Assembly (NCBI RefSeq): GCF_001440405.1
Contig: NZ_LLXX01000101.1
Span: forward strand, 1-64,000
Source of the DNA: Bradyrhizobium valentinum
Lineage (GTDB): Bacteria > Pseudomonadota > Alphaproteobacteria > Rhizobiales > Xanthobacteraceae
Reading direction: 5' to 3'
Length of the DNA stretch: 64,000 bases
The notes beneath the pieces were generated by a model. The model made no database searches. It saw only the letters and a list, made by a program, of their open reading frames with translations, and had not been told where the DNA came from. A program made the position numbers and the translations under genes. Position 1 is the stretch's first letter. Each line of letters starts with the position of its first letter. Shown here one piece after another: positions 7,063-15,129 of this stretch.

Positions 7063-7872
7063 ATGAGGCTCGATATGGCGCTTGCTGCGAAATCACCGAC
7101 AAAGCCGGACTTCAAGGTACCATCGCTTTGTGAGGCCTCGCCTGAATACGCCGCCTTGATAGCGCGCAGGGAAGGGTTGTTTGCTCAGAAGGCAACGACC
7201 GAAAAAGAAATCGCCGGGCTAATCAAGGCGCTGCGTACTGTGCCGCCCGCGGAGCGTCACTCAAAGGCGGTCGCGGAACTGGTCGGGGATCATATCTCGC
7301 AAAGTGAACCTCCGCGTCCTTCGCGAGAGCGGCTGAATGAACTTCAGCAACATCTTAATGCTATCGATAAAGCTACTCGCGTCGTCGACGTCCTAATCTC
7401 GCTCAGCGCGACATCGCCAACGCTGCCAACGAACTACACCCTCTTTCGTCGCATTGGTTCGATGAAAACCAATGGCTCGGCGCAATGGACATTGTTTGTT
7501 CAGAGCGGGGATGAATTCCTTTGGGCGGTCGCCGTGCAGGATTTGAGCACATCAGGCTCTGCTCTCTATGGGCCCACGTTATCAGTTCCTACAGGAGTGA
7601 GCGTCTGGGCGCTCCACAGCATCCTGATCAACAATGCAATCACTACCGACAGCGCCATCGTATATGCGCAGGTCGCGGAAAACGATCCAGGTGCTATCAA
7701 CGCCTTCCAAAGAGCTGTGACGCAGCAAGTAACTGCCATATCTGTTAACGGCGGGTGGCTCCAGACAAGAACCGATACCAGCGCTACGATAAGAATTCGT
7801 GTCGGCCTGGCTGCCACAACCGTGATCGTGGGAACCAGGGGTTGGATCGATCGTCGCGGGCGTGACAACTAG
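7063..7872 (+). CDS. Chimeric phage-structural-like protein
   Basis: This is a 269-residue protein in two parts. Residues about 15-120 are charged and helical (EYAALIARREGLFAQKATTEK, VPPAERHSKAVAELV), like hypothetical proteins found in Bradyrhizobium prophages. From about residue 125, NYTLFRRIGSMKTNGS, SGDEFLWAVAVQDL, LSVPTGVSVWAL and the end GWIDRRGRDN match the C-terminal beta-rich domain of phage tail or fibre proteins. No other structural phage gene lies nearby, so this is an isolated morphogenesis gene or a domain captured by the island. Expression is uncertain. Confidence 0.6.
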   Translation: MRLDMALAAKSPTKPDFKVPSLCEASPEYAALIARREGLFAQKATTEKEIAGLIKALRTVPPAERHSKAVAELVGDHISQSEPPRPSRERLNELQQHLNAIDKATRVVDVLISLSATSPTLPTNYTLFRRIGSMKTNGSAQWTLFVQSGDEFLWAVAVQDLSTSGSALYGPTLSVPTGVSVWALHSILINNAITTDSAIVYAQVAENDPGAINAFQRAVTQQVTAISVNGGWLQTRTDTSATIRIRVGLAATTVIVGTRGWIDRRGRDN

Positions 7873-8311
7873 CTGAGCCCCGCGCCCTGACTGGCAGCGG
7901 ACGCGATGCGACGAATTAGTACGCGCGCCTGATCCAACAAAGCCGCCAAGCGGGGGCTCGATCGCCTGACGGCTTCGCCGGTGCGGGCCGGACAATTTGG
8001 GGGAAACTGTCCGGTGAGGATTATCGTAGGCAGTCTGATTGGCCTCGCAACTGAAGTCGCTCGTTAAGCTGAATGTTCGCGCTGCGGGTTAATTCTGGAA
8101 CCGCGAGGCGCTCAAAATGGCGGTCAAAGCAAGAAAGCCGGATACCGGCCGCAAGCCGATCGGCCGGGCGTGACGCGAATCGCCGCTCGCTGAAATGGAA
8201 GCCGCCGGCAGGTGTTGGAAGTAGGGCGGCGGGAAGCGCTGCGTTACAACCCGTCGGGTCGATGTCTTTAGACATCGATCGCCGGTGTTTGCGGCAAATG
8301 ATAAGGTGGGA
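7873..8311. other. Gene-poor stretch
   Basis: No frame has a convincing protein. An 18-codon frame near 8118 (MAVKARKPDTGRKPIGRA) is open but too short to call. No RNA gene or repeat was recognised. Confidence 0.4.
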
Positions 8312-8854
8312 CTAAGCCGCTTCTGCCAGTGCCAACTCGTCGTCTTTGGCGCGCTTCTTGAGGCGGTCGCTGAGGTGGATTTCACCTTCTGCGATCGCGG
8401 AGTTTGCCTCTTTGAAAACGCCCGCGGTGATAGCGAGTTCTGCAGGTATCTTCTTGTTGATAGCCATCCAGGATGCGACTTCTGCCCAATCATAGAGGGG
8501 GGTGTCGGAGGTCACCCGGGCGACCGGAGCAGGGAAATCCTTACCGCGAGCGCCCTTCGCATAATTAGAGATTGCAGCGCGAGTCATTTCGGTTCGCGTC
8601 GCAATCTCTGTGAGGTTTACGAGAGGATCCGGCTCAATGCGGTCGACCTTTGCACCTGCGGCACAAACATTCTCGACCGCTGAAGCAATAGCCTCCTCGA
8701 TTGAATCGGCCTCTCGGGCAAAGTCGATGATCGTATGGCCCTTCTGAAAAGCCACCAGAGCGTCATCACAACCCGCGTCATAAAATCGATCGCCGAAATC
8801 ATCCGCAGTCGGGTCAACGCCGGATGCGATGATGCTGAATTCAAACGTTTTCAT
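8312..8854 (-). CDS. HTH DNA-binding protein of a two-gene TA-like module
   Basis: The 180-residue protein has an N-terminal domain (MKTFEFSIIASGVDPTADDF, FYDAGCDDALVAFQKGH, IIDFAREADSIEEAIASA). A winged or HTH segment follows (VNLTEIATRTEMTRAAISNY, GKDFPAPVARVTSDTPLYDW), which resembles excisionase/MerR-like recognition of DNA. AGAAGGAGG gives a very strong ribosome site. Its ATG overlaps the stop of the upstream gene (ATGA), so the two are translationally coupled. Family members commonly pair with an 80-residue partner of the type encoded upstream. It most likely represses its own promoter at 9097-9125. Confidence 0.7.
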   Translation of the reverse strand: MKTFEFSIIASGVDPTADDFGDRFYDAGCDDALVAFQKGHTIIDFAREADSIEEAIASAVENVCAAGAKVDRIEPDPLVNLTEIATRTEMTRAAISNYAKGARGKDFPAPVARVTSDTPLYDWAEVASWMAINKKIPAELAITAGVFKEANSAIAEGEIHLSDRLKKRAKDDELALAEAA

Positions 8855-9087
8855 CCTTGACCTCCTTCTGCTTTATGAGGGCATCTGTCGACGGCCCTCA
8901 TGATCTGCTTCGCATGGTTGCCGGCGTTGGCCGGCGTTCCATTCACCTGTTGAGCGCAACCATCCCGGTCGGCATGTGGACAAAACAATCGTCCCCAATG
9001 CCCCATCTTCCGGAAGGTCCACCCATCGGCCTCAGCGTACCTGACGGCGGCTTCAACCTCTTTCTTTGGGTGCGATGGCCTAGCCAT
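8851..9087 (-). CDS. Small basic protein, putative toxin-like partner
   Basis: The likely start is MARPSHPKKEVEAAVRYA (78 residues); a GTG seven codons upstream is an alternative. The order of a short helix, GWTFRKMGHWGRLFCPHADR, and a C-terminal helix (NHAKQIMRAVDRC) resembles mRNA-interferase HicA-like folds. His and Cys residues could be catalytic or bind metal, but this is inference. The start lies only about 10 bases after a -10-like element, so the transcript may be leaderless. Coupling to the downstream HTH gene supports a toxin-antitoxin or phage-defence role. Confidence 0.6.
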   Translation of the reverse strand: MARPSHPKKEVEAAVRYAEADGWTFRKMGHWGRLFCPHADRDGCAQQVNGTPANAGNHAKQIMRAVDRCPHKAEGGQG

Positions 9088-9092
9088 CACGC

Positions 9093-9125
9093 ATACAATG
9101 TATGTCACCGTTGACAGGTGTCAAC
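9093..9125 (-). promoter_or_regulatory. Promoter with two palindromic operators
   Basis: On the minus strand TTGACA (9119-9124) and TACATT (9097-9102) are separated by 16 bases. The -35 is embedded in a perfect palindrome, GTTGACA-N2-TGTCAAC (9110-9125). The -10 overlaps ATACA-N-TGTAT (9093-9103). Repressor binding would block both boxes, as expected for autoregulation of the module at 8312-9087. Confidence 0.65.
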
Positions 9126-9430
9126 AGAAATTTGAACTGATAGTTCCGACAGTAAATCATTCGTTAACAGCCTGTTTTTACTGGGAATTTCGGATGCGCT
9201 TCCCGGAATCAGCCTTTGCTGGCGTCGGTGCCCGATCCTCGACGATTAACGCGATTCCGCGCTCAATGTCGCGGTGATTGAACCACGACCCAATTCTAGT
9301 GATGGGAAGTGGGTCACGCTTTAGGCGCGCCCACGGCCCAGCCATCGGGCTACACCTTCGGCTGCCCTGTGGCGGGTGGCTTGTAGCCGCCCTCCAATTC
9401 CGGCTGAGCGTCAAACGGTGGGCAACATTG
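9126..9430. other. Intergenic, no gene recognised
   Basis: No frame on either strand shows a family-like product. The stretch separates the HTH module promoter from the end of the secreted-protein operon. Confidence 0.35.
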
Positions 9431-9835
9431 TTAAAACATCGGCTTTGCGGGCACACATTTTGCTGCCATCCATGCCAGCATCTTTACGCTTCCGCCGGCC
9501 GCGAGCCTCTTTCGTTCCTCGGGCTTCATAACGTTCATTGATAGGTTGCCGGAAATTCTGTCGATGGTGCCAAAAATGGAAGTTGTGCTGCTTTCGAATC
9601 CGAATGTGACCTGCGTATCGTTGATTTTGGTGATCGAGTAGGGATGGTAGAGAGGCGGCTTAAACGTTCCGGCATCAAAATCGATAATCGCGCTATCTCC
9701 GTCGATAGCCATTGAGTTGCTCTCAGGAAAACTAAGGCTGCCTTTGCATGCAAGTGTAATTGGGGCGGCCTCCGTGGGAGAAACCAAAGAGATCAAAATC
9801 CCTATTGCTGCTGCTGCTGCTGCTGGGGCTCTCAT
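9431..9835 (-). CDS. Secreted hypothetical protein
   Basis: A signal peptide (MRAPAAAAAAIGILISLVSP, cleavage near TEA-AP) precedes a 110-residue beta-rich domain with ITLACKGSLSF, DSAIIDFDAGTFKPPLYH and TIDRISGNLSMNVMKPEE. The poly-Ala run is encoded by a CTG-type triplet repeat at about 9805-9823, a candidate slippage site. The mature protein resembles the one encoded at 9851 (both begin with a LTLAC strand), so the two may be diverged duplicates. It is the third gene of an envelope operon, 15 bases after the second. Confidence 0.6.
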   Translation of the reverse strand: MRAPAAAAAAIGILISLVSPTEAAPITLACKGSLSFPESNSMAIDGDSAIIDFDAGTFKPPLYHPYSITKINDTQVTFGFESSTTSIFGTIDRISGNLSMNVMKPEERKRLAAGGSVKMLAWMAAKCVPAKPMF

Positions 9836-9850
9836 CGATCCCGAACCGTT

Positions 9851-10264
9851 CTAGGGCGTACACCTGTAGCGATAGGCGCGCGAGCCGGTCTCATCTGCCC
9901 ACGACCACACCATCGAGCCGCTTGATCGATCCAGAACGATCGAGGTTGGAACTCCTAGTCTGATTGCCGCCATGCTCATTTTTGATCCAAGAAAATAGAC
10001 TAGGATTTTATCGTCTGTCATTCCTTTGGCTGGACGATTGCGATAGCCAAAATAGACCTCGTTACTCGTTCCCATCGTCTGGGCAACACGCAGCTCGACA
10101 ACTGGTAAATCAGTGTCGACGTGAAGCTGGTTCACATCCTTTTCGCGTTCCGGCCCGGGGCGCTCGCTTCCTTCGAATCGACATGCGAGAGTGAGTTTTT
10201 CCGCACCGGCGACCGACGATATGGTGATGGAAAGCACAAGCCCCAGAAGTGCAGCGGTCTTCAT
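9851..10264 (-). CDS. Secreted hypothetical protein, paralogue of its neighbour
   Basis: From MKTAALLGLVLSITISSVAG there is a signal peptide, then EKLTLACRFEGSERPGPERE, LPVVELRVAQTMGTSNEVYF and VPTSIVLDRSSGSMVWSWAD. The protein is 137 residues with two Cys that could form a disulphide. The start at 10264 is preferred because longer frames have no signal peptide. It lies 23 bases after the lipoprotein gene and 15 before its likely paralogue. Confidence 0.6.
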   Translation of the reverse strand: MKTAALLGLVLSITISSVAGAEKLTLACRFEGSERPGPEREKDVNQLHVDTDLPVVELRVAQTMGTSNEVYFGYRNRPAKGMTDDKILVYFLGSKMSMAAIRLGVPTSIVLDRSSGSMVWSWADETGSRAYRYRCTP

Positions 10265-10287
10265 TCGTGCTCGCCTTTGGACGATCT

Positions 10288-11025
10288 TCAAGCTCCTGCG
10301 GGCCCCTGTGCGACCTGAACCACATGCCGCTCGTTCCCGACAGTGATTACTATCGTGTAGGTCTTCTGCCCGCCAGCTTGGTCCGTGGGTGGCGCAAGGT
10401 GCAGTTGGCCGCCGTACCACTCGCCGGGCATGAGGGTGTTGTCTTTGATGACAGCTTGCTCGAGCGCGGCCATGTTGCGCTGACCCGCCTCGATCGTCGT
10501 CGCTACCATCGCCTCGTTTTGCACAGCTGCGTTGTTCTGCGCAATCACGGCGGCGGTGGGGCTGTAGAACGTTCCGGTCCGGCCGCTGGGCGTCGTGTAG
10601 CTTCCGCGGCCCGCGTTTGCAGCGCTATATGAGTTCCCGGCGACGGCGAGGCCCGTCAGAATAGCCGCGGCTACCTGGCGGTTTTTCTCCTCCTGGAGCA
10701 GCATTTCATAGCTGACGACCTGCATGCTGTAGTCGGTGCCGGCGACGTGCTGGATCGCCTCGACTTGCGCGACCCGGAAATCTACGGGCTGGCGTCCAAG
10801 ATTGTTGATGCCGACGACAAACACCGGCCGGCCGTTGGCCTGAAGCTGGCGAGCGGCCGGCTTGACCAGCACGAGTGAAGTCTTCTGCCGTGAAACGAGG
10901 GCGGGTTGCCCGTCGCGCATCAACGCCTGTTGCTGCGGATTTGAGGCCTTAAAAGAAACGGTTTCGCCGTTCGATACGCAGCCGCCCAGCGCAGCGCAAA
11001 GCGCCGCAATCGATAAAATACGCAT
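10288..11025 (-). CDS. Predicted lipoprotein
   Basis: MRILSIAALCAALGGCVSNG is a short lipoprotein signal with lipobox LGGC. The 245-residue protein continues with SLVLVKPAARQLQANGRPVF, VVGINNLGRQPVDFRVAQVE, a Gly/Ala/Tyr segment (AVAGNSYSAANAGRG), a central helix, and a C-terminal strand (YTIVITVGNERHVVQVAQG). No enzyme motif is seen. As first gene of a three-gene operon of exported proteins it probably anchors or assembles an envelope structure. Confidence 0.6.
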   Translation of the reverse strand: MRILSIAALCAALGGCVSNGETVSFKASNPQQQALMRDGQPALVSRQKTSLVLVKPAARQLQANGRPVFVVGINNLGRQPVDFRVAQVEAIQHVAGTDYSMQVVSYEMLLQEEKNRQVAAAILTGLAVAGNSYSAANAGRGSYTTPSGRTGTFYSPTAAVIAQNNAAVQNEAMVATTIEAGQRNMAALEQAVIKDNTLMPGEWYGGQLHLAPPTDQAGGQKTYTIVITVGNERHVVQVAQGPAGA

Positions 11026-11246
11026 TGATGAAATCTCCCCACTGCCACGCACATCCAAGCGCAACTACTAGGGGAGGGCAAGGTCAGATTCGCGCGACTC
11101 AAGAGCAATTCGCCCCGACTGTGGAAAGTCGGTGACAGCAGGCGCCACGGGCCTGCCGCGACAGCAGGGCCAAAATCGACCCAAGGCCGGTTGTTTTCTG
11201 GGGAGCGGTTGGAGATGATGGTTGGTCTTGAGGGAGCCGCCCAACT

Positions 11247-11645
11247 ATGCCCGCCTATCTCGTTCGCCTGATCGACACTCGCGACCTTGTCGGATTCTAT
11301 TTCGCTGCCGAGCCCGATGCTTTGGTCACGATTATCGATGAGTGCACAGAAGCTGCCGATTGCGAGTATGCCGAGCTGCCGGATGGTGGGATTAGTTGGG
11401 AAAGCCCGGCTATCTCGGTGCCAATCGGGATCGACAAAGAGGACCCGAATGATATCGAAGACACTCCCGAGGTGCCTTGGTCCGGCGCGTCGCTTTCTGA
11501 AAGCTGGTGGAGTGTGCTTTACGGCTACACCGATGATCAATGGACGCCGTTCTTTCCAGATCGCCCGATCGAACCCAGACCCCCGGCGCCACGACGACCG
11601 CTGGGCCCGGGGAGAGTTGTGAAGTTCAGGAGGCGGGGCCCCTAG
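11247..11645 (+). CDS. Acidic hypothetical protein (132 aa)
   Basis: MPAYLVRLIDTRDLVGFYFA opens a rhizobial hypothetical family with conserved VTIIDECTEAADCEYAELP and SLSESWWSVLYGYTDDQW, and a Pro/Arg-rich tail ending VVKFRRRGP. It has no signal peptide; it is strongly acidic in the middle and basic at the end. The gene is alone and divergent from the lipoprotein operon. Function unknown. Confidence 0.65.
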   Translation: MPAYLVRLIDTRDLVGFYFAAEPDALVTIIDECTEAADCEYAELPDGGISWESPAISVPIGIDKEDPNDIEDTPEVPWSGASLSESWWSVLYGYTDDQWTPFFPDRPIEPRPPAPRRPLGPGRVVKFRRRGP

Positions 11646-11721
11646 GGAGGCCGAATGGTTCATCGGCTATGGCTAGCTCCCCTTGCCTTGAGGCCGAGGC
11701 TCTACAAGCCGCGGGCATTGG

Positions 11722-11889
11722 CTATGTCAGCGGCAGCACTCGTTGCACAATTGCGCCGAGGCAAACGAGCACCACGAGCAACTTGAGCAGATTTGCTAGT
11801 CGGCTGTCGGTGGCGAACTTGTCGATCGCCCAAAAGCAGATTGCGCCGACGACGACGATAATTAGAACCCCGATCAAAACTGAAATCAT
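11722..11889 (-). CDS. Very small membrane protein (55 aa), Thivi_2564-like
   Basis: The minus strand from the ATG at 11889 encodes MISVLIGVLIIVVVGAICFW, then AIDKFATDSRLANLLKLLVV and LVCLGAIVQRVLPLT. Two hydrophobic helices flank a short polar loop. This is the layout of the Thivi_2564 family of tiny membrane proteins, in which a hydrophilic segment ending in K/LL precedes the second helix. It is well supported by its hydrophobicity pattern; role unknown. Confidence 0.6.
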   Translation of the reverse strand: MISVLIGVLIIVVVGAICFWAIDKFATDSRLANLLKLLVVLVCLGAIVQRVLPLT

Positions 11890-11967
11890 GTCGCCCTCGT
11901 TGTAGTGTTGAACGTCATTTCCTCTTCGCCTTCAGCCCCAGCTCTACAAGGCGGCTAGCAACTAGCT

Positions 11968-12348
11968 TCACTGCGGTCGATCGCGCCTAACATTTCGAAA
12001 CTCCGAAGGACCTTTGATAAGGCGCCGCCGGCGTGTCGCCTTTTCCTCGTCGCTTGTGTTCGGCATCTGCTTGCCGATCACGTCGGTAGCCAATTCCACC
12101 GCACGTTCGGCGCCTTGCTTAGCGGTCGAAAGTACACGAGGTTTCTTGGACGAGGTGGATTTTGACAGACCGAGCTCGACCAGCCGGCGGATGGCTTCTG
12201 GGCGAGTAGCAATATCGTGCGCTTCCCGCCATTCGTCGATCGCGGACAGTTCAGGATCCTGCCAGCGCATACCGATCTGCGTGCCTCTGCCAGTGGTCGG
12301 CGGACGGCCGCGCTTCTTGTTCGGGGTACCCCTAATTGACTTGCTCAT
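11968..12348 (-). CDS. Ribbon-helix-helix-like DNA-binding protein
   Basis: From MSKSIRGTPNKKRGRPPTTG the protein has a basic AT-hook-like head. It then has GTQIGMRWQDPELSAIDEWR and TRPEAIRRLVELGLSK, which fits a ribbon-helix-helix fold: strand, helix, turn, helix. The C-terminal 60 residues are charged and may mediate oligomerisation. It is 126 residues from the chosen ATG. A plasmid- or island-type regulator is the likeliest role; a target is not evident. Confidence 0.6.
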   Translation of the reverse strand: MSKSIRGTPNKKRGRPPTTGRGTQIGMRWQDPELSAIDEWREAHDIATRPEAIRRLVELGLSKSTSSKKPRVLSTAKQGAERAVELATDVIGKQMPNTSDEEKATRRRRLIKGPSEFRNVRRDRPQ

Positions 12349-12645
12349 AAAAATGGGGTACCACAAAAGCAAGCCGAGGGGAAGTTGCAGCTTGCCCTCG
12401 GCTCTAACCCGAGCCAAAAAGGACAGCTATCCAAATGACCCAAGGCTGACCGCGTGCATAGCACGCCACCCATAAGCGCGCCCATAGGTCAGAGCGCCCC
12501 AGGCGCTTCACCATTGTGCCCAGCGTCCCTGATTCCAGCCAGCCGTCCAGACGCATTCCAGCCCGCCGGCGAGCGCACCGAACCGGATGCGCTTCCCACG
12601 GATTCGTTGACTGGGACTGGGTCAACTCTGAGCAGGAGGCTCCTC

Positions 12646-13038
12646 ATGAACATGCTTGTTACGGCCGCTGGAGCGGTTGCCTCGTCCGTCGCACTTCCGT
12701 CGCCCTCACTGACGGCGTCACCATCCAAGAACCCGGATGCGATCGACGCCTCCGCACCAGCAGGAGAGCCTGAAGCCCGCGGCCTAAGTCTAGCCGAATT
12801 GCGCAGGGAGCCGTTGGTCCACGACTGGTCTTTTCCGGAATATCCGCCGGAGATCTTCGGAAAGCTACCGGAGGGATTCGTCCTCGAAGAACAGCAGATC
12901 GAAATGCTCTGCTTTTGGCATCGCAAGGCCCTTGAGGCGGTGGACCAGCTAGAGAACCCTTCGGACGAAGAGCTGAATGCCCGCTGCGGAATCAAGAACC
13001 GGATCTTTCAGGCCATCTTGTCGTCCCGCCCGTCATGA
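12646..13038 (+). CDS. Exported hypothetical protein
   Basis: ATG at 12646 follows AGGAGG by six bases, the best ribosome site in this neighbourhood. MNMLVTAAGAVASSVALPSP looks like a short export signal, possibly part of an RR-type leader if translation starts slightly upstream (SRRLLMNM). The rest (LVHDWSFPEYPPEIFGKLPE, EMLCFWHRKALEAVDQLENP) is acidic and helical. Similar short proteins with this leader recur in Bradyrhizobium. Function unknown. Confidence 0.5.
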   Translation: MNMLVTAAGAVASSVALPSPSLTASPSKNPDAIDASAPAGEPEARGLSLAELRREPLVHDWSFPEYPPEIFGKLPEGFVLEEQQIEMLCFWHRKALEAVDQLENPSDEELNARCGIKNRIFQAILSSRPS

Positions 13039-13118
13039 CCCGGACAAGTAGCTGCTCAGCTTAGAGCGGTCGCCGCTGAAATCGAAAATCTCAGCACGCC
13101 GAGCCGACGCTATCGGCA

Positions 13119-13517
13119 TTGCGCGAACTTGCAAGCGAACTATCGGAGCTGGACCACTTGAGCTTTGAAAGCGGTCAGCTCGGCCGATATCTCTCTGGGA
13201 CCGCCGGTGAGGCCGAGCTTGCGACCGCCTTTGTGCTGCCCGAGCTTCGGCGTTTGGCGCAGGCTGTGAAAGACGGTCACGCCGCGATCCCGCATCGTCC
13301 TCACGACCCTGAACCAGCCGAGGCGATCGAGCAAGCGCCACTGATGACAGTCTTCATGTGGAAGTCCGCGAGATTTCGCGATCATGCAGGTGTGATAAGG
13401 ATCGCGCGGCAGGCCACATGGGTTGAGCCAACCTTCGTCGCTGACGTCGAATACCGCGACATCACCTCGGAAGGTCTCCTGAGAGCTAGCTCGTTTAAGG
13501 GGCTGTTTCGGAAATAG
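13119..13517 (+). pseudogene. Relic carrying the C-terminus of an ATP-dependent DNA ligase
   Basis: The last about 38 residues, RQATWVEPTFVADVEYRDIT followed by SEGLLRASSFKGLF, match the C-terminal end of LigD-type ATP-dependent DNA ligase OB-fold domains (WVEP..VAEVEY..GLLR..SFKGL). The catalytic KxDG region is absent. The first 95 residues (ELASELSELDHLSFESGQLG, AELATAFVLPELRRLAQAVK) are not ligase and appear to come from an unrelated protein. The ORF is thus a junction of two fragments and unlikely to be functional as a ligase. Confidence 0.55.
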
Positions 13518-13555
13518 GATTGAGAGAGGGGATTGGTGCGCAACCGAACGGATCG

Positions 13556-14008
13556 TCACTTGTGCGCAATTTCGTCTGCTTGAGCTGCCGTGTAAGATAT
13601 TGCCATTGTGAGTAGGTGCACAGCCGCAGTCCCTAGCTGCTGCATCTCCTCATCAACCGTATAGGCGGTAGAGGCACGGCGGTATGCAATGGCTACCGTT
13701 GCGTACGCATCAGTGATCAATGCCGCTAATTGATCGTTGTCATCGATTGCTTGGGGCTCACGCACTCTAACGACCTTGAGGGCAGCTTCCGCGGCCGCTT
13801 CAGCGAGTTGCACATTTTCTAACGTCGGGTCAGAAACATCGGGCTGACACGCTGCAGCCGCTGCAGCGATCACTTCGTAATACTGTTGCTTTCGCGGGCC
13901 ATCCGCAGACAGGTAACTTTTCAATAGGCGGCGGGCCCTTGCTTCAAGGTGCTTGCGATCCTCTCGGATCGTCTCTCGCTGCCTATCGGGCTTGAACCAA
14001 CCAAACAC
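13556..14008 (-). CDS. Hypothetical alpha-helical protein (150 aa)
   Basis: The GTG start at 14008 follows AAAGAGA. The protein (FGWFKPDRQRETIREDRKHL, a poly-Ala helix, then DAYATVAIAYRRASTAYTVD and HLLTMAISYTAAQADEIA) is nearly all helix with no membrane segment. No family assigned. Base composition is lower in GC than the core genes to the right. Confidence 0.5.
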   Translation of the reverse strand: MFGWFKPDRQRETIREDRKHLEARARRLLKSYLSADGPRKQQYYEVIAAAAAACQPDVSDPTLENVQLAEAAAEAALKVVRVREPQAIDDNDQLAALITDAYATVAIAYRRASTAYTVDEEMQQLGTAAVHLLTMAISYTAAQADEIAHK

Positions 14009-14724
14009 CGTTGTCTCTTTGCACGGGTTTCGAGCCGTTCAGTAGACGATGACGCCGCTGCAAAGTTCCGCTACGGGCCACTCTCCATTTCAAAGTAGGC
14101 CACGAGAATTTCGGGAACAAGCGGCAATGTTCCGGAATTATGCTCTGCGTCTGGAGGAACTGGACACATGCAAGGCGGCCTCAGCGCGCTTTCCCGAGAT
14201 GGCGCTGGGGCCGTTTTGACGCTCACGGTAAGCAGAAGAAATGAACAGGCCGCCAACTGACGCGGCCTTACTTCGTCTTGACCTTCTCAGAGACCGAGGT
14301 TCGGTCACCGCACTTGCATTAGAAATGTGGAAGGTTCGCCCGGTCGGCGGGTCCAGCATGCTCGAGGCGGAGCACAAAGATCAAAGGAAGCCCCGCCAAG
14401 AAGTTCAAGGGCGTGCGGCGTGAGAAGAAGGTCGGGAAAAAGAAGAAGGCACGAGCCGGCGGCCGGCGTTAAACCTGACGAACCGAAACGGCCCCGGCGG
14501 GGGGATGACCGAGGCCGCTGTCACGGGAATGTGCCGGGGGTGGACCGGCACGGGGAATAAATGCGCAAGTGCTAAGCTCGTTCCGCCTTCTTCCGACTCC
14601 AAATTCAACTGTTAGAGTCGGATACCAGACGGAACGCCGGATCCGTTTGCTGGCCTCGGCGTTCTCAGTGAACACAAAGGTCTAGGACTCCTAATTGAAG
14701 GACCCCTAATCGAGAGAGGTAGTC
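14009..14724. other. Gene-poor stretch with decayed frames
   Basis: Short open frames exist on both strands. One minus-strand frame at 14071-14256 starts MAACSFLLLTVSVKTAPAPS. A plus-strand frame ends near 14472 in a Lys/Arg-rich run. None has both a ribosome site and a recognisable family. A decayed AACGGCCCCGGC hairpin related to the 3844 repeat lies at about 14485-14518. Confidence 0.35.
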
Positions 14725-15105
14725 ATGCAGCGCCGAGTCCGCTCCAAAGCTCACTCTTTTGAAGATCGAATCGCAGCCGAAAAAGCCAGAATAGAAGAGA
14801 AGCTGGCTGGCACTCCGCACGGGCCTGAGCATGAAGCGTCTGCTACGAAGGTCAGGCAATTAGACACAGCGAGCCGCATCGACGATTGGCTGCGGTCGCC
14901 TGGGCTGCAAGGTGAGAAAGGCGCACCCATGCACGCCTATCGAGCTTACATGATCGGCTGGAACGGCCATATAGTCCGTCGCGTGGACATTGAATGCGAC
15001 GATGACGAAGCCGCCAAGCAGCGCGCCAAATTGCTCGTGGACGGTCACGACGTAGAACTATGGAACGGCGGGCGGAAGATCGCGGAGTTCAAGATGCCAC
15101 AGTGA
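14725..15105 (+). CDS. In-frame fusion of two small hypothetical families
   Basis: Residues 1-65 (KAHSFEDRIAAEKARIEEKL, HGPEHEASATKVRQLD, IDDWLRSPGL) resemble a stand-alone rhizobial peptide family. From Met69 the sequence MHAYRAYMIGWNGHIVRRVD and LLVDGHDVELWNGGRKIAEF matches a second family that normally starts at that Met. The linker contains no stop, so one 126-residue polypeptide is predicted. An internal start at the second Met would still give the second protein. The ribosome site GAGAGG precedes the first ATG. Confidence 0.6.
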   Translation: MQRRVRSKAHSFEDRIAAEKARIEEKLAGTPHGPEHEASATKVRQLDTASRIDDWLRSPGLQGEKGAPMHAYRAYMIGWNGHIVRRVDIECDDDEAAKQRAKLLVDGHDVELWNGGRKIAEFKMPQ

Positions 15106-15129
15106 GGCGACTCCCGCCGTCGACTTTGC

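Noticed and set aside
14071..14256. 61-residue minus-strand ORF with a hydrophobic start
   Set aside because: No ribosome site and no family resemblance beyond the first 12 residues; too weak to call.
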